64,000 bases of DNA from Linanthus parryae (GCA_023055425.1 JALGPY010000001.1:144857368-144921367), one strand, 5' to 3'. Shown: positions 12,099 to 22,336, counted from the stretch's first letter. Numbers and translations: made by a program. The notes: generated by a model from the sequence alone, not told the origin.

Positions 12099-14332
12099 GA
12101 AAAAAGCTAAATCAAACTCACCGATTGATCACTTTTAAACTGATTAAAGAATTCCATCATCAAGTTAGCATACTCGGGTGGCATTCTTTCACACGACGCA
12201 ATGTTTTTGTATCATAGACGATGGGCATTTAATAAAATTGCCCTCAAAGTACGGCTTGGAATGAGGTAGTTTCAACAAATTCTGGATATACAACCTGAAA
12301 TCAAGCCTTTAGCGAAAATTTCAAAGTACTGTATGAAAGATGTTCAGGCTATACAGGTATGTTACGAGAACTATTTTTGAGAAATTACATTATATAAGTG
12401 GGTTCAAATCCAAAATCTCATGCATAGGCTTCAAACACTCTACCACTGAAGTAACACCCATTCGCAAAGCTATACAAGAACTATTAAGGCTCTGAATATG
12501 ATAAAATAGTATTACTCTACAGAAATCAAATATATTATCTATATATTGATACCCTACCTTATTACTTCTTTTTTCAGAAAACCCGACTTAATTAGTTGGG
12601 GGCTTAAGGAATGTTTGGTTCTGTACATGTCATACTAATTTATTGATGAATGGGGACTGTATTAGGAAGGAAAATGTCGCTTGATCAAACCTAAAATTGG
12701 GAAAACAAGACATAGCCATGTAATACCACAAAGAAAACTTGTGTTAATTGGACCACTAGCTCTATCGTGGTGTTCATTTTCTGTCGAGCGATGAACAATT
12801 TGATGAAGGAATCACAACTTTAAAACATGTTAGAACGCTGTCATTGAACAATAAATCGCCCTCACTTACTTTTGGGTTATGACCATTCTATTCCAGGATA
12901 CAACAAGTTCTCTAGTCTACAGCCAGCAATTTACATAAGTCCTCTTAGAATGCTCTTTGTAATTGAATCAATTGATGAAAAAAATTAGAGGATGACTTTA
13001 TTTATAGTACATGAAAGGGCATCAAATATTCCAAACTAGTTGTAAAGCAATTTGAATTTTAAAGTTTTATGTTATGTTTGTAAGTCCAACTCGCCTCTAA
13101 ACTAATGCCCGGCCTGCTTTCTTTGCCTAATTTTAAGTGACTTTTTACCTTTTTTTATCTTGCTATCTTGAGCAAACATTTTAAGTATGTGAGTTGACAA
13201 GCAAATCCATATAAACTTGTTAACTTTTTTCACGATGTTGTGGAGTAATTTTAGATCCGCTGCATCATGAGCGTAATGATAAGTTTCAGCATCAGTTTGA
13301 TAGTTGGACCATCAATTCAAAAATAGTCGAAAACAAAATAACAGACCACTCCTTTTAAAACAGATGGACAATGTTGTGTGTGTGATCGGAGTTTCCTAGT
13401 TTGGGGACCGGGGACACCTAGTGAATCCGTTGATGATGCCATCACGTACCAAACCCTAGCTACCAGCTATTTCGGCAGTGATCGGGACTAGCAAATCCAG
13501 TGTTGTCGACTGCCTGCCTAACTAAATTTTCCTATATGCATAGAAGAGTATCATGCCAGCCTAAGCCAAATCAAACCAGATTTGGACCACTAGTGGAACA
13601 TTTCACCTGCCTTGTTAGAGAAAAGTCAATTGAAAAAAAAAAACATAAGACCAGAACTGATCGTTATCTGTCAGAAAGAAAAATAGAAAAAACACTTCCT
13701 CACTTCCCCTTCTTATCCCCATTCTTAAAAGTCTAGAAAATTATTGTGCTTATAAATACTAATATGCTCTGTTCTGTCAGACAAAAAGTATTAACCTACA
13801 CGTATGTTCACAACAACTTCACGCAGTCTAGAAAGCAAGTGAAAATGTCAAACAATAATCTCCGGAAGGAAAAAGGCTCCCAAGAGTTGAGAAAACTCGG
13901 AAAATGATTAATGAATGCATGATATCCCAGGCTCCATAATAAGTCTTTAAATATGCATCAAAACACTGAAATCAAAAATACTGTCCGAAATTACAAAATA
14001 AAAAGGCGTATATTTCCGAGGATATGAAAAAATTCTAAGACTAACCCCAATTAGCTGGGTTTCCTAGGCTACGCCTACCTAGTGGAATTGTGTCCTAAAG
14101 CCATGTACCGTACGATAGTAAAGAAGAAGAAGTGTATCGGCAACTACAAAGTAGTAAAGAAAGCGAATTTGATTTGACTAATTGGGTAAGATGATTGCCT
14201 ACTTGGGTAAGATGATCCACTGATTGGCCGAATATTACATGCAAGTATGTTTGAGTTTGAGTGTCACAAGGGTATCGGCAAGCCACTATATATTCCCACA
14301 AGAGAGTTTGGGCATCCTATCATATTCAGATG
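12099..14332. other. Intergenic
   Basis: No supported gene. A tRNA-like remnant lies at about 12385-12470 (GGTTCAAATCC plus an A-box-like word on the opposite strand) between two imperfect copies of CTATACA(A/G)... (12350 and 12470). This may be a decayed SINE, but no tail or clean duplication supports it. Confidence 0.45.
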
Positions 14333-14337
14333 GTGAT

Positions 14338-14677
14338 TGATACGGATCAACCGTATCTAACGGGTCACCGTATTATTATTTTTAGTGATTATTTAGCATT
14401 AGTTGTTAATTATTTATTTTGTCTAGTTAATAGTTTATTTGTTTAATTAAATGTTTAGTTAATTAGTTAATAGACCGTGCTTGGCCCGTAAGAGACTAGG
14501 TTAGAGTTAGGAATTTATTTAAGCAGTTGTAGTGTTCAGTTTTAAATCATGGAATGAGAATTGTTTTTCAGTTTATTCAGTTTATTTTCAGTTTTATTCG
14601 TAGTTTTTCGTAGTCTCACGAGCTACCGGTAGAAGATTCGTAGCCTCAAGCTACTAATAACGATACTGGTTGTATCA
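14338..14677 (+). repeat. 5' LTR of the small LTR element
   Basis: 340 bp, beginning TGATACGG and ending GGTTGTATCA. Its second half (from about 14467) is nearly identical to 15408-15622. Confidence 0.9.
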
Positions 14678-14720
14678 ATTTGGTGCTTTCATTGATTTTT
14701 ACCATTCAGGTGGTGAAATC

Positions 14721-15387
14721 ATGCCTGACTCGTTTCAGCAAATCTTCGCTGACATGAGGACGGACATCGCTGATATCATAAAACAAATAAATTCGGGAAA
14801 ACGTCGAGCGATTGAGGCTCCAAGAACAACAGAAGACGCTAGCAGCGCCGCCGCCGCCGTTGCCGCCAACCAAGCAAGAACAAGAGCAGCAGCAGGAGCA
14901 ACAAGCGTCGCCACTGCCGCCTTCTTCCCCAGATCCGGCAAACCAGCAGCTCGTCGCCTCTGAAGCGGACCAAACCCAATCTGCTCAAACTGTGTCGCCG
15001 ACGATTCAGCAATGGGAACCCACCCAACCACCGTTCATCCCGCCTGTGTGCCCACAGCCGACCGACGGCCTCACGTCGCTCCAGCCAGTGGCCGGACCAG
15101 AAGCGACGTCCGAAGACCACCGTCGATTCTCTGTCACAGAAGAATTAGCCGCGGAGAACCCCAAATCCCGATTTGGGTTCCTCAACCCGGATAACCTCCC
15201 TCCGACATCGTCGCTCCCTCGGCCACAACCCAAGCCACCATACCCCCTGAGCTCCTGTCGCTCCAGAATTTGGCCGGACTCGCAGCGCCATCCGACGAAG
15301 ACCGACGCCTACAGGCGACCGATGGACCAGATCATACCGAGGTTCCTCCATGGCCGCCGCCGCTGTTTCAATGGCCGTCCAACTTAG
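14721..15387 (+). pseudogene. gag remnant of the small LTR element
   Basis: An ATG at 14721 opens a frame of about 80 residues (MPDSFQQIFADMRTDIAD...). Ala-rich residues follow, and the better coding signal then moves to another frame (14812-15387), which is rich in Pro, Gln and Glu. A frameshift between the two is likely. The N-terminus resembles the start of plant Ty3-gypsy gag proteins, but there is no zinc knuckle or conserved gag core, so the assignment rests mainly on position after the LTR and PBS. Confidence 0.5.
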
Positions 15388-15407
15388 TCCCGGTCTAGTC
15401 TCTTAAA

Positions 15408-15622
15408 CTAGTTAATAGACCGGGCTTGGCCTGTAAGAGACTAGGTTAGAGTTAGGAATCTATTAAAGCAGTTGTAGTGTTCAGTTTTAAATCATGGAAT
15501 GAGAATTGTTTTTCAGTTTATTCAGTTTATTTTCAGTTTTATTCGTAGTTTTTCGTAGTCTCACGAACTACTGGTAGAAGATTCGTAGCCTCAAGCAACT
15601 AGTAGCGATACTGGTTGTATCA
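15408..15622 (+). repeat. 3' LTR of the small LTR element (5'-truncated)
   Basis: About 215 bp matching the last two-thirds of the 5' LTR and ending TTGTATCA at the target duplication. Confidence 0.88.
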
Positions 15623-15627
15623 GTGAT

Positions 15628-16260
15628 CATTATACCACAATATATAGATATCGTTGGAAGACCATCATATGTATTGTCTACATACAAATCAATATCATTG
15701 AATAGGAACACATTTGAATTATTGGTCAAACAAGTCCCTGTTGGAAGAAAACGTTTTCAACAATGATATCGACCCCACTTTAAGTCCGGTTTCGAGAGAA
15801 CATGTTCAAGAGTTCATGACACAAAAATCACTTTCGGAAATTATGTACATTGGTGGTCGTTTCGATATCTCATTCGTCAAAAACTATTAAGAAATGAATG
15901 ATCAAATCAAGCGCTCAGAATGAGTCGTCGATTATTAATTTAAGAGGTTGTACCACATATTGCTTGAGAAGGGAACTTGAGTATTTTATATACACCAAGT
16001 TTGCACCTAAAATGCAAGCCCTTTGGTCGTAGCAGCTTTATTGCGTGGAGATGACCAACACCTACGGGTAGTCAAACCACCAGTATGACTAGCCGGATCG
16101 GGGTTGGGTTGCGCTCGTTAGTGGGCTCTAACATAGTATTAACAACTGGGGCCAATAGAATAACAGTTTTTTTTAATAATAAAATTGAACAGACACAACT
16201 TCTTCCAACCGCCATCTCTATCTATAAATGGGTTCTCGACTTCAATGGGCTATTGAATAA
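15628..16260. other. Intergenic
   Basis: No gene or complete element recognised between the small LTR element and the Mutator-like element. Confidence 0.5.
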
Positions 16261-16984
16261 AAATTATAAGGGTAAAAGACAAAAATCACCCTCCATTTAT
16301 GGAGAAAATATATTTTCCCCCTGATTTATGGGGAAAATACATTTTTCACCCCTGTAAGTGGATGGAGGGTGGACATATACCACCTTTCTGTTACAGTCCG
16401 TTAGTGGAGGGGTGCAAACTGACTTTTTGTGACCATATTACCCTTACAAATTGTGGACAAATAACACAAATTTTTTTTTTACATACTGAATTCATTGTTC
16501 TTGATGATTTTGGTGTTCTTGAGCACCACCACCACCAAATCCCCACCACCACCACCACCACCACAACAACAAGAACAACAAAACAAATTCAATGAAGACT
16601 ATCACAATGAAGGATACAATCAAATTTCAAATTGAAAGCTTAATTCTTTGAACGAACCCAGTTTACTTTTTTGACTATTTCGCCACACATCAAGAACATT
16701 TTTGTTGAGACTAACATCAAGAACATACTTTGAGTTCAATCAACAAACACCAACCAAACCAACACAGTCAACACCTGATTTCGACAACCCAAAAAAGTAC
16801 TCCTATCTAACATTCATCTTCAACTACAATAAACTTGAAATAAGTTTGTTTCTTGATTTCAAAACAATAACTACAAGAGAGGAGTAAGAGATTAATTCTA
16901 CAACCGCAACAAAGTTTAAAGTGTCTGTCAATTACTACTACTACATGGAACAATAATCAACTTCTCTTCTCGACGAAACTTGCC

Positions 16985-17260
16985 TTATTTAGCGATGAAC
17001 TCCTCCACAACCCTCTGGAATTCCTCGCTGCTCAACTCTTCAACCATTTTCGCCCACTCCTCATCGCAGAACTTCTCTGTTTCCGATCTGGACAGTTTCT
17101 GGCACGACTTCTCTAGTTTCTCCCTCTTCAAATTCTCCGAATGACTCCTCCTCAAAGACTTCAAATCCGGACGCCAATCAGCCCTAACTGGCGACTCCTT
17201 GAACTTCGGAGCTACAGCTTCCCCTTCAATCAAAACCTTTTTTTTTCTCCCAGACGCCAA
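16985..17260 (-). pseudogene. Captured gene fragment inside the Mutator-like element
   Basis: A 91-residue frame with ATG and stop. It is highly charged, Lys/Glu/Arg-rich, with WRPDLKSLRRSHSENLK and LSRSETEKFCDEEWAKMV segments and the C-terminal EFQRVVEEFIAK. This composition looks like genuine coding sequence, similar in flavour to small uncharacterised plant proteins with a C-terminal EEFIAK-type motif, but I cannot name the family. It is probably an exon copied from a host gene. No intact remainder of the gene is visible, and 46499-46830 may hold another piece. Confidence 0.5.
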
Positions 17261-17318
17261 TCAGCCCTAACTAACGCCAATCACAACCTTTTTCTTCCGC
17301 GATTTCCGGTGAAAGAAG

Positions 17319-17394
17319 ACGCGAGGTGATACCGACGATGCTTCAGATCTACGCGAGGTGATACCAACGATGCTTCAGATCTACGCGAGGTGAT
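17319..17394. repeat. 32-bp tandem repeat, insertion site of element A
   Basis: Slightly more than two copies of a 32-bp unit containing GATACCRACGATGCTTCAG followed by ATCTACGCGAG. A further partial copy resumes at 46490-46519 on the far side of element A. Element A therefore inserted within this minisatellite, duplicating GTGAT. Confidence 0.9.
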
Positions 17395-17749
17395 TGATAA
17401 CTCCGTTTTCGGAGTTATTTTATGCCTTTTATTTCTACGTTTTGCGTGCTCAACATGGAGAATTCGTCGCCTTTTGAGTAAATTGAGCTTAAATGTGATA
17501 ATGTGAGTTCATATGCTTTACTTGTTAAATCCGGGCGTTTCTTTAGTTATTTGAGCTTTTATTGTGATATGATCGCGGGTTGTGATTTCGTGTTGTGATT
17601 CGCAGGAAAACAGGGCTTGGAGGATCATGAGGGAGATGGAAACGAACTTCGGAAGCAAGGAACTCAAAGGAAAGTCAAAGGAAGAAGGAAGAAAGGAGAA
17701 AGTCAAAGGAAGGAAAGAAAAGTCAAAGAAAAGAAAGCTGGAAAAGAGG

Positions 17750-17928
17750 GTCTTCGTACGAAGACATTTGTCTTCGTACGAAGACAATGTACTTAGCCAA
17801 AATTTGGAGTCGCAGAATGTCTTCCTAAACAAGCTCTCAGTATCTACATAAGAAGACCTTCGTACGAAGACAATTTGTCTTCGTACGAAGACTCTTCGTG
17901 CGAAGACAAATGTCTTCGTACGAAGACT
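17750..17928. repeat. Palindrome array, element A 5' LTR
   Basis: Six copies of, or close to, the perfect palindrome GTCTTCGTACGAAGAC. Two lie at 17750-17786 and four at 17857-17928 (one with TGCG in place of TACG), separated by a unique stretch. The array ends about 74 bp upstream of the TATA-like box. Confidence 0.92.
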
Positions 17929-18001
17929 TCGCTGAATTTCAGAATTTTTCCCGGGGCTTTTTCGTAGTTTATCCAAACTTTGTAATAGGATTATGGAAAC
18001 G

Positions 18002-18009
18002 TATTTAAG
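18002..18009 (+). promoter_or_regulatory. TATA-like box of element A LTR
   Basis: TATTTAAG, the only good TATA-like word downstream of the palindrome array. The matching site in the 3' LTR is near 45580. Confidence 0.5.
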
Positions 18010-18917
18010 CATTCTAGGTCGACTTTTTCAGTAGTTTTGGACGTTAGGAACATCTTTTGGAGATCAAGAAGCTATTGTGAGAGCTTAGGAGCTTTGGATC
18101 ATCCGTTTGGATTCTCAACTCTTCTCTTTTCTTGATTTTTATGTTTAAACTCATAAGACTTGTCGTTTTGAGTATGATTATGAGTAGCTAAACGTTATTT
18201 TCTGGGAATTCTCGTTTGGTGTAGCTAGGGTTTGATCTAAATATCATGTTTTGATGATTGTGATTCATGTTTTAGCTTAATATCACGTGTTTCTTCATTA
18301 TTATGGATTATTTACGTTGGTAATCATATTATCTTTGCGAGTAGCTAACGTAGAGATAAACTTAATTAGTTTTCACGCGGTAACTCCGTGAGAATTAGTC
18401 GGTAAATTGAATAATCCACCTAGTCGAATCAATGTTTGGTAACTCGACATCGTTAACTAGGATCGTTAAAGTAGAATTATGGTTTTAATGCATGCTTAAA
18501 GCTAGAATAGACTTGGTAACTCGGTTTGTTTTGGTTTAAAGTATAGTAAACTTACTTGGTAACTCGGTACGTTTAATATTGCTTGATTGATAGTGAAAGA
18601 CACGTGGTTGTTTTACAAGTCAAAACCTAAATTTAGCTCAACCTGGTGAACCTAGAGAATTCCCGGTATTTTTCCATTATATTACAAAAACCCTAAAATT
18701 TCATTCTTTATTAATCGTGAACTACTTCACTTGGTTAATCGAGAATATTGCACTTTTACTTTCGTAGAATTAGATCAAACACAACTTGCGACGTACCCAC
18801 ATAAGGTTTAGAATAATAATTAATTTAAACAAAGTCCCTTGGGTTCGAAAACCCGGATTTCCGGTTTATTACTACACACGACAGCTGTACACTTGCAGTT
18901 GTAGCGTGTCAAGTTTT

Positions 18918-18935
18918 TGGCGCCGTTGCCGGGGA
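18918..18935 (+). promoter_or_regulatory. Primer binding site of element A (tRNA-Asp)
   Basis: TGGCGCCGTTGCCGGGGA starts 6 nt after the LTR end and is complementary to the last 18 nt of plant tRNA-Asp(GTC), CCA included. Element B has the same PBS with the same 6-nt spacer. Confidence 0.95.
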
Positions 18936-18992
18936 ACGAACCCGGGTCACCCGCGTGACAGGCGGGAATACTTACCACTATACTACAACGAC
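18918..18992 (-). tRNA. Complete tRNA-Asp(GTC) copy at the PBS (retro-copy, not a normal gene)
   Basis: Complementarity to the primer tRNA continues past the 18-nt PBS to the tRNA 5' end. The minus strand folds as a full tRNA: acceptor GTCGTTG/CAACGGC, D arm, anticodon stem CCCGC/GCGGG with loop CTGTCAC (anticodon GTC), T stem CCGGG/CCCGG, discriminator G and an encoded CCA. Nuclear tRNA genes do not encode CCA, so this is a copy of mature tRNA. The T-loop reads TTCGTTC, with T where A58 is nearly invariant. This also damages the B box, so transcription as a tRNA gene is doubtful. Confidence 0.93.
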
Positions 18993-19098
18993 TAAATTAG
19001 TTATAATTCCTAGCCTTAGGGATTTTAATTTATTGTTCTTATCCGTTACTCACCTACGTTTTGCGTTGTTTGTGATTTCAGGTTGATTTCCACGGTGC

Positions 19099-20850
19099 AT
19101 GACCCGCTCGAGAGACGAGCCTTTGTATCCAACGTTTGAAGACCCGGAATCCTTATTAAAAGCACAGCCTAGAGACAAGAGGAATTCAAGCTCAGTCACT
19201 ATGGATGATGAAACGAGAGCTGAGTTTGAGAGAATCCGCAAAAATGTGCAAGATGCGGAAGCAGCTAGAGCAGCTGCTGTAGAGGAGGCTGCAAACAGAG
19301 CCGCGGAATCTGAGCAACTTAGGGCTCAAATGGCTGAGATGCAGGCGATGATTGATCGCATGAACCCTCCGAATCCACAACAACTTCCTGGTGCGGAAGT
19401 AGTTGGCAGAAATAACGGTGGCAATGGGAACAATGGAGGCAATAATCGGAACAACAACGGACGGAATGTGGTAGAGCAAGTGAACAATGCTGAGGAGGAT
19501 GAGCGTCCTTTGGTGGATTACTTCAGGACTCCACCGGAGGGATATCAGCCCACCATCGTCAGACCTCAGATTAATGCAACCCATTTCGAGATTCGCCAAC
19601 CGTTGATCAACATGGTTAGGGATGAGTGCTTATTCACTGGAGCTCCGAGTGATGATCCACATCAACACTTGCTAAATTTCGAGCAGATCACTTCTACCAT
19701 GTATGATCAGAGAGTTCCACTCGAGACGATAAAGCTCATGCTTTTCCCCTTCTCCTTATCGCGAAAGGCAAAGACATGGCTTATGGAACTTCCAGCAGGC
19801 AGCATAGTTACATGGGCAGATTGTAGTAGAGAGTTTCTCAGGAAGTATCTTCCACCATCCAAGGTTGCTCAACGGATGGCTGACATAACCAAATTTACAC
19901 AGCAGGAAGATGATTCTTTGGGAGACACGTGGAGAAAGTTCAACCAGCTCTTGCGCAGATGCCCTACTCACAGAGAGCCATGGTATAAACTCCTCCATTA
20001 CTTCTATAATGCTTTGGACAGAGAGACTGCTAGTGAGCTGGACATGATGGCTCAAGGAAATTTTATGGGAATGGGAATACAGAGATGTCGTGATCTGCTA
20101 GATAATGTAGCCAAACGTGAATCCACGAGGTCTGAGACTCGAAGAAGCACAAAATCAGATGGGGCATTGGTTAGTAAGATTGAGTCCATGGTGGAGCAGA
20201 AATTTGAACATCAGATGGCAGTGATGACTTCAGCTTTTAGTAGTTTGAATCCATCGGCACAGGTGAAGTCAGTGGGAGAGATGGTAGCAGATGCAAACCT
20301 GGGATATGGGGACAGTATTGAAGACGTAAACTACATGGGCCAAAGGCAGCAGCAATGGCCAAACACCTATCATCCCAACAACCGCAATCACCCCAACTTC
20401 AGTTATGCCAATCCGAATAGTGGACTATATGCGCCAGGTCTAAGGCCAAATGTTCCTTATCAAGCTCAGCGACAGGCTCCACAGCAACAGGCTCCTCCAC
20501 CACCTCCATCTTCAGAAGAGCAGGACACAAACCCGTTGTTGAAGAAACTGTTAGCTAGCAATGATAAGATTGAAAGCAAGATTGTCGCGATAGAAGCCTC
20601 GATAAAAAGCCATGAAACACAGATTGGGCAAATAGCCAATCAAAATACTCGACTTCCACCTGGTATACTTCCGTCCAACACTATTACTCCAACTGAGCAA
20701 TTGAAGGCTATTACTACTCGCAGTGGGACCACTACTCAGGATCCCCCTTATCCTACCCATGCGCGACCTGAGGCGACTAAGTACACTGAAAAAGCCTTGG
20801 ATGAAGAGATTCTCGTGCCTACCGTGATTCCCAATCAAAGGACACGGTGA
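19099..20850 (+). CDS. gag: Element A gag
   Basis: 583 codons from the first ATG after the leader. Residues 37-90 are Ala/Glu/Arg-rich and likely coiled coil; 104-123 are Asn/Gly-rich. The retrotransposon gag core spans about 180-320 (LFPFSLSRKAKTWLMELP, then REFLRKYLPP). Pro/Gln-rich sequence lies near 455-500, followed by TRSG and DPPYPTHARP motifs shared with element B. There is no CCHC knuckle, as usual in Athila-type gag. The reading frame should run on into protease, as in B, but is lost by a 1-nt deletion near 20848. Confidence 0.92.
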   Translation: MTRSRDEPLYPTFEDPESLLKAQPRDKRNSSSVTMDDETRAEFERIRKNVQDAEAARAAAVEEAANRAAESEQLRAQMAEMQAMIDRMNPPNPQQLPGAEVVGRNNGGNGNNGGNNRNNNGRNVVEQVNNAEEDERPLVDYFRTPPEGYQPTIVRPQINATHFEIRQPLINMVRDECLFTGAPSDDPHQHLLNFEQITSTMYDQRVPLETIKLMLFPFSLSRKAKTWLMELPAGSIVTWADCSREFLRKYLPPSKVAQRMADITKFTQQEDDSLGDTWRKFNQLLRRCPTHREPWYKLLHYFYNALDRETASELDMMAQGNFMGMGIQRCRDLLDNVAKRESTRSETRRSTKSDGALVSKIESMVEQKFEHQMAVMTSAFSSLNPSAQVKSVGEMVADANLGYGDSIEDVNYMGQRQQQWPNTYHPNNRNHPNFSYANPNSGLYAPGLRPNVPYQAQRQAPQQQAPPPPPSSEEQDTNPLLKKLLASNDKIESKIVAIEASIKSHETQIGQIANQNTRLPPGILPSNTITPTEQLKAITTRSGTTTQDPPYPTHARPEATKYTEKALDEEILVPTVIPNQRTR

Positions 20851-21929
20851 GGAATTCGGATGATAAACAGAAGCCAAAGGAGGAGTATAGTGTTCGTGTT
20901 CCCTACCCGCAGAGATTGAAGAGCCAAGAAGATGCCAAGCATTTCAAGAAATTTGTTGATATCTTCAAAAAGTTACACATCAATATACCCTTCGCTGAAG
21001 CAATTTCACAAATGCCTAAATATGCAAAATTTCTCAAGGACCTGCTCTCTAATAGAAGACGCATGGATGATTGAGACCGTGACCCTGAATGAGGAGTGTA
21101 GCGCCGTGGTGCAAAAAGTGCTACCCAAAAAGATGAAAGATCCGGGTGGTTTCATTATTCCCGTGACATTGGGAGATGCGTTCCATGGTAGGGCGTTATG
21201 TGATCTTGGCGCAAGCATAAATTTGATGCCTACATCAGTATTTGAGCAACTCGGTGTAGGAGATCCAAAACCCACTCGTATGTGTTTACAGATGGCTGAC
21301 CGTACTATAAAACGACCACGAGGTGTTTTGGAGGATGTGCTTGTGAGAGTCGAAGGACTCATCTTTCCCGCAGATTTTGTGATTCTAGATATGGATGCTG
21401 ACGATGATGTCCCACTCATATTGGGACGGCCATTCCTTGCTACGGGAAAGACGATGATTGATGCTGCCAATGGAGAATTGACTATTCGTATTAACGATGA
21501 GAAGGTAGCATTTAATGTCTTTGAAGCTATGAAATTCCCTGCATATGCAGTGAGTGAGCAGTGCTTTGGTGTGGAGGCATACACACCAGACGAGGAGGAC
21601 GATACATTATTGGAGCAGCTGTATGAGGAACTTGCCTTGCTTGGTTCGAGTGAAAAAGAACAGGCTATGGAGGCCAGCTGGCGTTCACCCCTACCTCTCT
21701 TTAATGAGGGAAGCAAGAAGATTCTTACTCCTTCTCTTATTACTGCTCCTGATTTAGAATTGAAACCATTACCTGCTCATTTAAACTATTTATACTTGGG
21801 ATCTGATGAAACTTTACATGTTATTGTTTCTGCGTGTTTGGACAGGGAACAGGAGGAGCAGCTTCTCAAGGTATTGCAGGAGAGGAAAGCAGCTATGGGA
21901 TGGACCATAGCAGATGTCAAGGGGATCAG
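20851..21929 (+). pseudogene. pro: Element A protease region (frameshifted)
   Basis: Similarity to element B continues in another frame (about 20847-21071: VPYPQRLKSQEDAKHFKKF, INIPFAEAI). It returns to the gag frame after a 2-nt loss at about 21072. The aspartic protease active-site motif LCDLGASINLMP is encoded near 21196-21230, with the flap-region FPADFVILDMDADDDVPLIL and LGRPFLATG downstream. The coding sequence stops abruptly at 21929, where element B inserted; it resumes at 35477 after the 5-bp duplication. The two frameshifts preclude a functional Gag-Pol polyprotein. Confidence 0.9.
21925..21929. repeat. Target site duplication of element B (left)
   Basis: ATCAG, repeated at 35472-35476. 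The coding frame of element A pol is continuous across the two sides once the insert is ignored. Confidence 0.95.
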
Positions 21930-22336
21930 TGATAACGCCCAATTAGGGGTTATCTTTTAGCCCGATTTCACGAGTATTTGTGTCGGAATTAGCGGTTTTT
22001 GCCGGAAAATGCCTTAGAATGCCTCGGGAATCTAGAACGAGACGTTTATTTGTACTTGCTGGATTTCTGCTTATTTCTTGCTATATTTGGATATGATCGC
22101 GGGTTTTCGTTCGTGTTGCCTTTTCAGGAACAGGTTCAGGAGGTGCATCGGGAAGCATGCCGGGACCAAGCCGGGACCGTCTCGGGAAACGTGCACAAAC
22201 CCGGGACACGACGGAAACACGAAAAAGAAGAAGTACACCGAAGAGGCAAACCGGGAGCATCAGGCAGAAGAGTGGGACCCAGGGGACCAGACCTGGCCCA
22301 CCAAAGGACCAAGTGGGCCCCACCTAGCCCCCACGG

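Larger units (their letters stand above)
14338..15622 (+). mobile_element. Deleted LTR retrotransposon (small non-autonomous)
   Basis: It starts TGATACGG, ends TTGTATCA, and is flanked by GTGAT at 14333-14337 and 15623-15627. The internal part is only about 730 bp: a PBS-like TGGTGCTTTCATTG just after the 5' LTR, a gag-like start at 14721, and a low-complexity coding remnant. Protease, RT and integrase are absent. The 3' LTR lacks about the first 130 bp of the 5' LTR, so one internal deletion probably removed pol and the start of the 3' LTR. Confidence 0.9.
17395..18911 (+). repeat. 5' LTR of element A
   Basis: 1517 bp, TG...CA. It opens with the inverted repeat ATAACTCCG / CGGAGTTAT around TTTT. 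Next come AGTCAA (reverse of the WRKY W-box core) repeats in a purine-rich block (17660-17730), the palindrome array (17750-17928) and a TATA-like TATTTAAG at 18002. The transcription start is probably about 30 bp beyond that. Confidence 0.93.

Noticed and set aside
12385..12475. Decayed tRNA-derived SINE
   Set aside because: A- and B-box-like words lie on opposite strands as read and the flanking repeats are imperfect; evidence too weak to call.
17750..17928. Palindrome arrays resemble a CRISPR repeat-spacer array
   Set aside because: The units are palindromic, unevenly spaced and located in LTR promoters of a plant retrotransposon; spacers are repeated between arrays and no cas genes exist here.
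18918..18992. Functional nuclear tRNA-Asp gene on the minus strand
   Set aside because: CCA is encoded, the copy starts exactly at the PBS 6 nt from the LTR, and the B box is damaged at A58. A retro-copy explains all three.
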